Shown here: piece by piece, positions 9,748 through 17,596 of the stretch
Layout of the letters: every line of letters starts with the position of its first letter
Position numbering within the stretch: position 1 is the first letter of the stretch
Assembly (NCBI GenBank): GCA_003427395.1
Contig: BFEA01000005.1
Location: 905,410-928,243 of the forward strand
Length of the DNA stretch: 22,834 nucleotides
Direction: 5' to 3'
From: Chara braunii
Taxonomy: Eukaryota > Streptophyta > Charophyceae > Charales > Characeae
Position numbers and translations under genes: made by a program
Notes under the pieces: generated by a model
Databases searched by the model: none
What the model was told of the DNA's origin: nothing
The model's input: the letters and a program-made list of their open reading frames with translations, nothing else

Positions 9748-10185
9748 ACTGCTCGTGTGAGAGTCTCTCTAGGCACTTCCCTCACAAGTCTGGCAAAGAA
9801 GCTTAAAGAGAGAATGTCGACCTGGGCCAAGATGAAGAAGGATGGTAAAGGACAGCTAGTTCTGGTAGATGTGGAAGTCTTTAGAGGTAGAGTAGGGGCC
9901 CTTATAGATAGTGGGTCCACTCGCAGCTATATCAGTAGAAAAGCGCAGCAGAAGTTGAAGCTGAATCTGAAGGTCCAAAAGTTGGAAGACCCTATAGTCA
10001 GCATCCTCGCAAACAATCACACTATGTGAGTCGAGGATTACGTAGAGGGAGTCCAGGCGTACTTTTGCCTAGAGAAGGATAGGAAGGTAGAGAGAGTTCT
10101 TCATTCCCTGACTCTCGCCGTAGAGGACAACCTTCCGTTTGATATGGTCCTAGAAATGGACTGGGAAGAGGCAGTAGGGGGCACA
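9748..10185 (+). pseudogene. Element A aspartic protease (retropepsin-like), interrupted
   Basis: The active-site motif DSG is at 9907-9915 within GALIDSGSTRSYIS, the normal retropepsin form. About 80 residues later DMVLEMDWEEA matches the usual 'D.ilGmDWL' flap/C-terminal block, but Gly is Glu. A TGA at 10027 interrupts it where context suggests Arg (CGA to TGA). The protein would cut Gag-Pol during particle maturation. The frame is the same as the upstream gag knuckle and the downstream RT, consistent with one fused Gag-Pol frame. Confidence 0.8.
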
Positions 10186-10464
10186 CTCCATTTGAGAGAG
10201 CACGAGTGTAGGCTCCCTAGTCCGGCAGGTGAAGTTAAGACTGCTCGCCTGTTCCATGTGTCAGGAGTAGATAACCCCCTGGCACATTGTTGTCTCAGTG
10301 CTCCCGCGTTCGCGCGATTAGTGAAAAAGGAGCAATTAGAACAGGTTTTTGTGGCCTATATCAGGTCAGTTATTGAGCCTAAGCAAGAAGAGTCGATCGA
10401 ATCTTGCATTGCCAAGCTGCTAAAGAAAAATGCAGATTTGTTTGAGCCACCTACAAGAGTAGTG

Positions 10465-10800
10465 TCGCAGTCAATCCAACATCGCATTGAGATAGAGCCT
10501 GGCAGTAGAGCTCCTAAGGGAGCCATGTATAGAATGTCCCCAAGGGAGTTAGAGGAGTTGCGCAAGCAGTTAGACGAGCTCCTAGAAAAAGGTTAGATTA
10601 GGCCCAGTTCATCTCCATATGGAGCACCTGTTCTTTTTGTCCCCAAGAAGGAGGGAGAGCTTAGAATGTGCATTGATTATAGAGGTCTTAATGCTGTCAC
10701 CGTGAAGAATGCAGAACCAATGCCCCGTATAGATGATCTGTTAGATCGGGTGTAGGGCTGCAAGTACTTCTCTAAGAAAGATTTAAAGTCAGACTACAAC
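10465..10800 (+). pseudogene. Element A reverse transcriptase, N-terminal half (interrupted)
   Basis: Standard gypsy RT blocks are present: QHRIEIEPGS with [37 protein letters not shown], then motif A as YFSKKDLKSDYN with the catalytic Asp kept. TAG at 10594 falls in KG-stop-IRPSSSP, usually an aromatic residue in relatives. TAG at 10753 falls in LDRV-stop-GCKYFS, usually Gln. The domain is cut just after motif A by a foreign insertion (10801-11370), with about three codons (the 'QIE' of HQIEVH) missing at the junction. Confidence 0.9.
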
Positions 10801-11370
10801 GGAAAGAATGACACAATTCGGTCAAGTTAGTTTCCCAACAGAACACCCAGATACTTGAGGAACCAGCTTCAATCTGGGCCTAAAAGAGCATTCACGAGAC
10901 ACGCGCGACAGGAGGCAGCCAATGCTTTTCATGGAACACATGGAAGAGGATTAACTTCTTTAGGGTTTAGGGTTTAGGGTTGAGGTTGTGGACAGAAACA
11001 ACAAGCAGGGGTTAGAATATTAAGGATTTCACGACACTTATTTGCGGGACTCGGGGTTTAGATAACATTGGCAGCAGTTGTAGCCTCGCAGACCTTTCTT
11101 GGTGTGCATGGCTATCTGACATGATCTTATAGTAGTGTCCTGAGAGGAAAGGTGTAAGCAAGGCAAGCTGACAGTCAATCCTCCACGTTGCTCGCGTAAT
11201 CAATGCTGATCAGGGGTTCTTCGGCCAGACGGAAGGAGGCCTGAGGGTATCCTATGCTATATCATTCTCATTTTGACTTGCCGGTGGATTAGGAACCGGA
11301 CTGATGCTCCCCAGAATGGAAATGGAGCCAGGGCCATAAGGACCTGTTTTATTGGAAAAAAAAAAAAAAA
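10801..11370 (+). mobile_element. 570-bp poly(A)-ended insertion inside RT, with telomere-like repeats
   Basis: The gypsy RT sequence stops at 10800 and resumes at 11371. The intervening 570 bases match nothing I can name, contain (TTTAGGG)3 at 10959-10981, and end in A15 (11356-11370). The poly(A) end suggests retroposition of a transcript. I see no tRNA A and B boxes, no AATAAA and no clear target duplication. The missing 9 or so bases at the junction also allow break repair with captured sequence. Confidence 0.7.
10959..10981 (+). repeat. Interstitial telomere-type repeat (TTTAGGG)3
   Basis: Three perfect TTTAGGG units plus two T. This is the plant/green-algal telomere unit (established knowledge). 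It lies inside the insertion that splits the element A RT. Confidence 0.9.
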
Positions 11371-11900
11371 GTCCACTCTGATGATCAGTCTAAGACGACA
11401 TTCCGGACTAGATATGGGCACTATGAGTTTATTGTGATGCCCTTTGGATTAACCAATGCGCCAGCCACATACTAGCGTTGTATGAATGATTTGTTTAGAC
11501 CGTGGCTAGATAGATTCGTAGTAGTGTACTTAGATGATATTCTAGTGTTTACTAAGACCCTCCAGGAGCATGAGGGTCATCTAAGGTAGGTCTTGGAAAA
11601 GCTTAGGGAAGCTAACTTCAAGATCAATGTGAAGAAGAGCGAGTGGGCCAAGACGCAAGTTTTGTACTTGGGCCACGTCTTAGATCGAGAGGGCATAAAA
11701 CCTGAGGACAGTAAGATAGTAGCGATTCGAGATTGGCCAACGCCCCTCAAATTGACAGAGTTGCGGTCGTTTCTAGGCTTAGCAAACTACTATAGAAAGT
11801 TCGTGAGGAACTTCTCTACCATCGCTACACCCCTTCGCAGGTTGCTAAAGAAAGAAGCAATCTGGGAGTGGGATAGAGACTGTACGTCGGTCTTAAAGAA
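11371..11900 (+). pseudogene. Element A reverse transcriptase, C-terminal half
   Basis: The frame resumes with [18 protein letters not shown] and LTNAPATY, then the catalytic YLDD box at 11527-11538 ([11 protein letters not shown]), intact. It goes on through the thumb (FKINVKKSEW, YLGHVLDREGI) and the connection block (LRSFLGLANYYRKF). TAG at 11473 falls in PATY-stop-RCMND and TAG at 11587 in HLR-stop-VLEKL; both positions are usually Gln. Apart from these two stops the frame is undisturbed. Confidence 0.92.
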
Positions 11901-12345
11901 GCTAAAGCGGGCCTTGATAGAGTACCCAGTCCTCAAGGTAGTCGATTCGTCCTTGCCTTTTGTTGTCACCACTGATGCAAGTCGGTATGGTATAGGTGTT
12001 GTTTTACAACAAGATGACAATAATGGGTATAGACCCGTAGAGTTCATGTCTGCTAGGATGCCTTCAAAGAAGGTAGCGACATCAACCTATTAAAGGGAAC
12101 TCTACACTCTCAGGCAAGCACTAGATCACTGGAAGCACTACTTGCTTGAGAGACACTTCAAAGTGTCTTCAGACCACGAGACGTTGAAGTGGTTAAAGAC
12201 GCAGGCCAAGATGACACCTAAGCTTACTAGGTGGGCCACAGAGATAGACCAGTTCGACTTTGAGCTCAAGCTAGTCAAAGGAAAGTATAATGTAATCTCG
12301 GATGCTCTAAGTAGGAGAGTTGATTACTTTGGAGCGATAGTTCAC
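11901..12345 (+). pseudogene. Element A RNase H domain (one stop)
   Basis: Blocks PFVVTTDASRYGIGVVL (first catalytic Asp), FMSARMPS, SSDHETLKWL and NVISDALSR (late Asp) follow in normal order and spacing for Ty3/gypsy RNase H. TAA at 12091 falls in TSTY-stop-RELYTL, the block that normally holds the catalytic Glu (Y-E-REL), so the key Glu is probably what was lost. Gln to stop would need one C-to-T change, Glu to TAA more. Confidence 0.88.
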
Positions 12346-13149
12346 TATCTGGATATAGGGAGAGACCTGCAACAGAAAGTCAAGGAAGCATATGCGCAGG
12401 ACCATATCTATAGTGATCTTCTCAAAAAAGTTAAAGAGTCTCCAGAGTCTGAACCGAACTACCGCACTACAGATGGGTTGTTATTTGAGAAGACTAATGT
12501 AGCCAATCGATTGTGTGTTCCCAACAATGAGGAGATCCGAAGTCTGATCTTAGGGGAATGTCACGACACAGAGGGACATTTTGGTTGGCAAAAGACGTTA
12601 GCCAACCTTATTCACGCGTATACGTGGGCAGGTATGAAAGCCGACTACATAGAGTATGTACGCAGTTGTAAGGTGTGCCAACCGAATAAGACCACTACGC
12701 AAGCCCCTCTTGGTCTTCACGGACCCTTGCCTATTCCCGCCAGACCCGGAGACTTTGTGTCCATTGACTTCATGGATGCTGGGGTTAGGAGTAGGCATGG
12801 CAAGAGCCAAGTCATGGTTATAGTTTATAGATTTAGCAAGTATGCAGTTTTTGTTCCCTTGCCTTCAGAGGCACGTACAGACTTAGTAATAGATAAGTTT
12901 TTCGATCATTGGGCCAGTGAACATGGTCTACCGCTCAGAGATACCAGGTTCACTAGTCAGAACTGGCAGGAACTGATGAGAGTCTACGGCTTAAGGTCAT
13001 TTGGCCGTCATCCAGAGACTAACGGGCAGACTGAACAGATGAATAAAACCCTGCAACAAATTCTGAGAATGTATATTAGACCCAATCAAGTCAATCGGGA
13101 CGAGATGCTCCCAAAGGTAGCCAGTGCGTACAACAACAGCTACACCTAG
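12346..13149 (+). pseudogene. Element A integrase, zinc and catalytic core (deletion at the active site)
   Basis: The HHCC zinc module is present: CHDTEGHFGWQKT, then SCKVCQPNK. The core begins DFVSIDFMDAG with the first catalytic Asp at 12766. Relatives read HGLPxxIVSDRDxRFTS for the second Asp, but here HGLPL runs straight into RDTRFTSQ near 12934, so about five residues including the catalytic Asp are missing without a frame change. The Glu motif survives as RHPETNGQTEQ. The frame ends in AYNNSYT followed by TAG with a frameshift: the next block (RTPNELHKPFRP) is in another frame. The enzyme would join element cDNA to the host chromosome; this copy could not. Confidence 0.92.
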
Positions 13150-13221
13150 CCACTTGTCGCACTCCCAATGAGTTGCATAAGCCCTTTAGACCGCGCAGAC
13201 CGTTTGAGGGACTGAACCAGG

Positions 13222-13812
13222 ATCAGATCTACAAGGGAGTTCGCGATACAGCACGAGAAGGAGATTGCTACCATTGTAGAGAACCTCAGGAAGGTCCAGC
13301 ACAAGATGATAGAACAAGCCAGTAAGCATCGTCGCCCATCACAGTTCCAAGAAAGCGACTTAGTCTGGGTCAAGTCAAAAGAGTTCGCTCCTGAGGAGTA
13401 CATCTCACAGAAGTTATTACCTGCATATAGAGGACCGTGGCCGGTCTTGGAAGTCAAGGGCGGAGAGAATGGACCGTCCTACACAATCCAGATTCCAGCA
13501 CACCTCCACACCTACCCAGTTTTTCATGCGTCAAAGTTGTTGTCCTGTATCACAAGTCAACAGTTTCCATCACGGAGATCCATGATCCCTCCGGACATGG
13601 ATGGAAGATACGACGTTGACCGCATAGTAGGTGAAGATGTGTTCAGAACAGGAGGTAGAGGTCGTCCGCAGAAACAGTATAAAGTCAGATTCTCTCTTCA
13701 GGAACCAGAAGACGACCACTGGTTCACACGAACAGAGCTTCTTGAGACCGCTCTCGATGTAGTTCGAGCCCATAAGAGAGATAAGAAAGGTAAAGGTCCA
13801 GCCTTGGACTGA
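13222..13812 (+). pseudogene. Element A integrase C-terminus with GPY/F module and chromodomain
   Basis: After frameshifted sequence at 13150-13221 the pol frame reopens and runs to a TGA at 13810-13812 without a stop. In order it holds the IN tail helix (ENLRKVQHKMIEQ), the GPY/F module (KLLPAYRGPWPVLEV, then HTYPVFHASKL) and a chromodomain-like segment from YDVDRIVGEDVF through KQYKVRF to EDDHWFTRTELL (about 13610-13770). Chromodomains of chromovirus integrases steer insertion to marked chromatin (established knowledge). One aromatic-cage position usually Trp ('YLVKW') is Phe here. The ATG at 13306 is just an internal Met. Confidence 0.85.
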
Positions 13813-13837
13813 AGTATTCTCGGAGGATCTCGAATTT

Positions 13838-13850
13838 AGGCCAGCGGGAG
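13838..13850 (+). other. Purine-rich tract before the 3' LTR
   Basis: aggccagcgggag abuts the 3' LTR and ends in gcgggag. It is shorter and less pure than a typical polypurine tract, but it is in the right place for plus-strand priming. Confidence 0.5.
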
Positions 13851-14818
13851 TGAAACGGTTTTCACCTTTGCAGTAACAGATGCAGATCCCAGGGCTCGAT
13901 CCCTACACTTTACCTCGCCCATCTACAGTACTAGGTATACCCCTGTGTGTTTTGAACCCGTGACCTGTGTTTTAGTAGCCGACTGTTGTCTATCGTAGGT
14001 CTGTGTAGCTGTCGGGTCTTGAACTGTAGGTCTGTCGAATAGAGGTCACAGCTGTATAGGGATCGTAGTTGTTGCAACTCTGAAAGGTCAAGGTCGTAGC
14101 TGCTACAGTCCTGAAAGGTCAAGGTCGTCGCTGCTACAGTCCCGAAAGGCCAAGTCCACAGACTTCTGGAAGGTCCGGAACTGGCCTTTCGAGTGTTGCT
14201 CACGTTAGATCAGAGGCAAGTGGGCAAGTGGGTAGTCCAACTTTGCTTAGTCAGCAGTACCCAGTCCCAGTCTCAGTTTGTCCAGTCAGCAAGTACCATG
14301 TGGGACTGTGTGCACCATGGGCCCGGTGGAAAGGGGCAGACCAGCAACCAACAGAAGTATAAATCAAGAGGCAGCGTCCAGCCGTTCATTCATTTCTGCG
14401 TGAGCCATGCGGAAGCGCTGCCCAGGCGTCTTGTGCGAGGTGGTCTGCAGATGCCCGAAGTCGAAGTGGACTGAGGAGGAGATAGAGCAGCCAATCGCTG
14501 CTTGTAGTTAGAGGTATATCAGCGGCCATAGCTGCCATAGCTAGCGATAGGTAGTAGTGTGTATGTGTGTGTGATACAGAGTGAACGTGCGTGGGGTATC
14601 CAGGGAGATCCAGAGTCGAGTGTGTGCGAACAGTTGTTGTGAATACAGATCGGAAAGTGAAGTGTAGGCGCTCAGGCGCCATAGCCAGTTGAAGCAAGTT
14701 TGTATCTGAACTGTGTTCTCGGCCATAATCTCTGAGCTTTGAGTGGGCGCCTGGCACCACTGTGGTTTGCCGTCTGTTTGCATGCATGTGAATGAAGAAG
14801 AAGACGAGTCTGATTGCA
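13851..14818 (+). repeat. Element A 3' LTR
   Basis: It starts tgaaacgg and ends gattgca like the 5' copy, and is 24 bases longer. The extra length comes mainly from a third copy of a roughly 32-base ctgctacagtcctgaaagg... unit near 14096-14160. The TATA box is at 14358-14365. The last base could belong to the target duplication. Confidence 0.95.
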
Positions 14819-14822
14819 AGTT
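14817..14822. repeat. Right target-site duplication of element A
   Basis: caagtt spans the end of the 3' LTR and the first flanking bases, matching 5342-5347. Confidence 0.7.
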
Positions 14823-15065
14823 CATTGATTTAAATGATTTTATTTTCCTTAGGACGATAAGAGTGAAATTCGCAAGGGTGTCAGGAAAAATAAAAAAGGA
14901 AAACGAACAGGAGTTGGGACTAAGAGAGTTCCAGCCATGATACTGTGCTGAATGAACTTGTATGAATCTGACCTGAAAAAAAAAACCTTCATCGCCCTCC
15001 CATCCACAACAAGTACCACCATTGAGAACTTGACTTTTTGTTTTTAGAAGGGCAACAACATTATC

Positions 15066-15066
<1 letters not shown>
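14823..15066. other. Spacer after element A
   Basis: AT-rich sequence. On the minus strand a cttttttttttcag-like acceptor occurs near 14975-14986 with open frames on both sides, but no exon can be defined. Nothing else is recognised. Confidence 0.35.

Positions 15067-15135
<69 letters not shown>
15067..15135. repeat. (AC)n microsatellite
   Basis: About 34 uninterrupted AC units. It continues into an A/G-rich run to about 15175. The Cys-Val and Thr-His frames over it are artefacts. Confidence 0.98.
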
Positions 15136-15137
<2 letters not shown>

Positions 15138-15395
15138 GAAAAAGAAAAAAGAAAAGAAGTAAAGAAAAAGAAGATACATCCATTGCTGAGCCACAGGCTC
15201 AGAAGAACTCCCCGGAATTCCCCCTCACATGCAAAAAGGTTTAGAAGTTTAGAAGGCTTTGAAGAAGACAGGAGCCATCACCGGGCAAGTGCTATGGGAG
15301 GATGCTCGTACCACCCCCTAGCACAGCCAGGCGATGTTACAAAAAAAAGAAAAAAGAAAAAAAAGAATTCCTCAATCAGACAATAACCAACATAC
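15136..15395. other. Spacer with A-rich runs
   Basis: Two A/G-rich tracts (15136-15175 and 15339-15368) flank about 160 bases of mixed sequence. On the minus strand, tttttgcatgtgag followed by a short open segment (15223 downward) and gtatct could be another small exon, but the phase is ambiguous. Confidence 0.3.
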
Positions 15396-15449
15396 CTTGT
15401 CTGATTGCCCTGTAGACGATCCTCCATTCATTCTGTTCTCCATAGCCTC
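15396..15449 (-). other. Candidate 54-nt host exon, minus strand
   Basis: On the minus strand, tgcaatcttgtgcag precedes 54 bases open in phase 0 (EAMENRMNGGSSTGQSDK), followed by a strong donor, AAG|gtatgt. Acceptor, donor and phase all fit a small plant exon. It lies on the same strand as the candidate exons at 16869-17009, so they may belong to one gene. The protein is not recognised. Confidence 0.35.
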
Positions 15450-15551
15450 CTGCACAAGATTGCACAGTAGATCTATGTTCAATCAGAGTCCCACCGAAAC
15501 TTCAATAACTCGAAGAATACCAAGCTTTTTGTCAAAGGCGGAAAAAAAGAG

Positions 15552-15552
<1 letters not shown>

Positions 15553-15604
<52 letters not shown>
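15553..15604. repeat. (AC)n microsatellite
   Basis: About 26 AC units, a second tract 420 bases after the first. A candidate minus-strand exon lies between them. Confidence 0.98.
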
Positions 15605-15606
<2 letters not shown>

Positions 15607-16201
15607 AGTGGGTGTGTAGAGTTGGGAGAATACTCAAAGAATAATAATGTATTCTGGAGTTCTCTCGGAAAAGAATAGATCGTTCAGGTAGTGCAATTGC
15701 AAACTCGCCCCCCACAGTCCTTCTACTCCTTTACCGCTCATGCTGCTGTGTAGAGTTGGTTTTATGGCTGTGTCACATACTGCTTGTAAGGGGTTTGGAC
15801 CGACAGTCAGGTAGGATTGCAGGGTTGGTGTGAGTAAAGTCGACCACTTTTCTCAGGGGTATTGCTAACTCTGGGCAGCATGGGGAGTCCTTATCCATCA
15901 GTCAAATGCATGGGCAGACTGGTAGGGTTGAACCTCCTGATGAGTCAGTGTAACTCGCATGAAGCAGTCTGGCACCGTCATGCTTTCTTTGTGGAGTTGT
16001 GTATAGCGAATATGACAAAACACAGACACAAGCTTTAGTTAACCTCCAAGCCATGCTCAACCTGGGCATAGCCATGGTCGATGTGGCACATGTCAACCTG
16101 GGCACAACCATGGTTAGTATTCATCAAACTCCAGCATGGCAAGAGTGTGAGTGACCCCCATGCAATGCGATTTGGCTGCTATCATTCCCTTGCCCGTCCA
16201 C
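15605..16201. other. Spacer, no gene seen
   Basis: No convincing frame on either strand. A diverged direct repeat, tcaacctgggca.a.ccatggt, occurs at about 16057 and 16094, 37 bases apart. Confidence 0.4.
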
Positions 16202-16235
16202 ACTTCACTTTAACTGAACCTGAGTTAAGTGAAGT
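16202..16235. repeat. Inverted repeat (hairpin)
   Basis: Arms acttcactttaact and agttaagtgaagt pair over 13 bases with a single bulged T around the 7-base loop gaacctg. The role is unknown. It could be a chance palindrome or a remnant of a small inverted-repeat element. Confidence 0.6.
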
Positions 16236-16341
16236 TTGGGTTTGAGCACGTAAGGGAACTGCAGCCAGGTTAAGTGTAATCTTGCCTTACCCAGTCGAGC
16301 CTGACGGGTGTTTGGAAAAGAAGTACCATATATACTCTGCA

Positions 16342-16452
16342 TTTGAACACCACGTCCTGGCTGTAGTGGTTAAGAGACCTGGCTCTTGAGGCCGAGGTCG
16401 CTGGTTCAAATCCGGAGGAGGGCCTTCGACCCAGATGTATGGATCTATAACT
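16342..16452 (+). mobile_element. tRNA-derived SINE, copy 1
   Basis: A tRNA-like head carries an A-box-like TGGCTGTAGTGG (16358-16369) and a B box GGTTCAAATCC (16403-16413), the two internal Pol III promoter parts. The middle contains gacct...aggtc, able to pair around a loop with CTCTTGA, resembling the tRNA-Lys(CTT) anticodon arm. The 5' end finds no partner for an acceptor stem, so it is not a working tRNA. The tail gaggagggccttcgacccagatgtatggatctataac is shared with copy 2 at 16649, which shows a repeat family. The true 3' end may lie further downstream. Confidence 0.65.
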
Positions 16453-16648
16453 TCTGTGGAGGCCGCTGCGAACCTGCGGGCAAGCTAAGACCCGTGTGTG
16501 TGAGCGGGCTAGGTAACAGTCACGTGCTGATTGGAGCAAAGTGTGTGAGAATTGCCGCGTCTGTGTGATGCGTCCCTGTGGTGTTGTGTGTGGTGTGTGT
16601 CGAGTTGGATGCTACAGCCTTGCAAGGGTGGGTAGGTGTGGTCCTCTT

Positions 16649-16752
16649 TTGAATGCCGTGTCATGGCTGTAGTGGTTCAGGTTGAGGTCGCCGGTTTGAA
16701 TCCGTGCTTGCACAGAGGAGGGCCTTCGGCCCCGATGTACGGATCAATAACA
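16649..16752 (+). mobile_element. tRNA-derived SINE, copy 2 (anticodon-arm deletion)
   Basis: It shares with copy 1 the start ttgaa.rccrygtc.tggctgtagtgg, the B box (GGTTTGAATCC, 16693-16703) and the tail gaggagggccttcggccccgatgtacggatcaataac. The distance between A and B boxes is 29 bases here against 45 in copy 1, so about 16 bases of the anticodon arm are missing. Ten extra bases (tgcttgcaca) follow the B box. Confidence 0.65.
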
Positions 16753-16868
16753 ACTATACTCCATCAGAATACAACGTTCTTTTTTCCTTCTTTTTTTTCT
16801 ACAACATTCTTTTCCTGGAGTAATGCAGCGTGTTTGGCCTCCAACTCTTTTTTTCGTTTGGCCTCCCA

Positions 16869-17009
16869 CTTTTCGATTAGGCAAAGTAAACAAAATCTAG
16901 CAATTCCCTTTTGCACACAGTAGGGGAAGCAAATTGACATTTTACAAATACTTACTCTCACATCTATGACTTTGAGATACTCCTCAACCATGTGATTTGC
17001 GAGTTGCAT
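16869..17009 (-). other. Candidate first exon and intron of a host gene, minus strand
   Basis: On the minus strand an ATG at 17009 opens 18 codons (MQLANHMVEEYLKVIDVR) ending exactly at 16956 before a strong donor, GAGA|gtaagt. After an 87-base putative intron (16955-16869, ending in a pyrimidine-rich stretch and aaaag) a phase-0 segment begins at 16868: WEAKRKKELEAKHAALLQ, which continues the same helical, charged character. An in-frame TGA 12 bases upstream of the ATG supports it as the start. The downstream end of exon 2 is unclear near SINE copy 2. The protein is not recognised; it looks like a coiled coil, and a retroelement origin is also possible. Confidence 0.35.
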
Positions 17010-17464
17010 TTCACAATTTCACTGGTTTCACTCCCAAACCTTGTGACCAAAAGGTATTAAGGACTATAAACTTGCAAGTTACATCATAAAATTAGATAAA
17101 TGCAATTAACCCAGACTGGAAGATACTCGCCAGACGTCGAAATACAAGATAACTCAGATCTGGACAATGTCCCCAATAATCATGAATGTGACCTCTGATA
17201 CAATGTCTCGTTACCAGTAGACGAAGAGAGTGGAGGGAGAATAGACAGATAAGAGGGTGGAAGAGATAATAATAAAAGGGCCTTTACCCGATTCAGACCC
17301 TATTTGACGAATGCAGCCTAGTGGGGTCGCTCGCCCAGAGTCCAATTCGTGAAAGCAGATCAAAGGACATGTTCACTGGGTCAAAAGTCACATCCTAGCT
17401 AAGTAAAAGTCAATATCAAAGGTCACAGTTGTGCCCCTGGACGAACAGTTGCAACATTTAGATA
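17010..17464. other. Spacer or left part of the element B LTR
   Basis: No reading frame is supported. The left edge of the element B LTR probably lies here, but without a second LTR in the window it cannot be fixed. Confidence 0.3.
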
Positions 17465-17596
17465 TGGGAGTCACATCTGTTCATCCAGGGGGTGTGCAAG
17501 TCATGTCTGTTCATGAAGGAGATGTGTCTGTACGTGCAGTATGTGTGTCTGTTCGTGCAGTATGTGTGTCTGTACGTACAGTAGGTGTGTCCTTCC
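17465..17596 (+). repeat. Tandem repeat with a unit of about 21 bases in the element B LTR region
   Basis: Clear units of (g)atgtgtgtctgtacgtgcagt at 17521-17540, 17541-17561 and 17562-17582, with decayed units before (tcatgtctgttcatgaagg) and after (aggtgtgtcc). It lies about 220 bases upstream of the putative LTR TATA box, a place where retroelement enhancers are often found. Confidence 0.75.

Noticed and set aside
13813-13850. An envelope or extra gene after integrase in element A
   Set aside because: Only 38 bases separate the pol stop from the 3' LTR.
14541-15194. 217-codon minus-strand frame rich in Cys-Val
   Set aside because: Its core is the (AC)n tract and its C-terminal part is antisense to the element A 3' LTR.
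15067-15604. CRISPR-like spaced repeats
   Set aside because: The repeats are dinucleotide microsatellites without unit-spacer structure, in a eukaryotic genome.
16350-16430. A functional tRNA-Lys gene
   Set aside because: A and B boxes and an anticodon-like arm are present, but no acceptor stem pairs and the sequence continues into a tail shared with another repeat copy.
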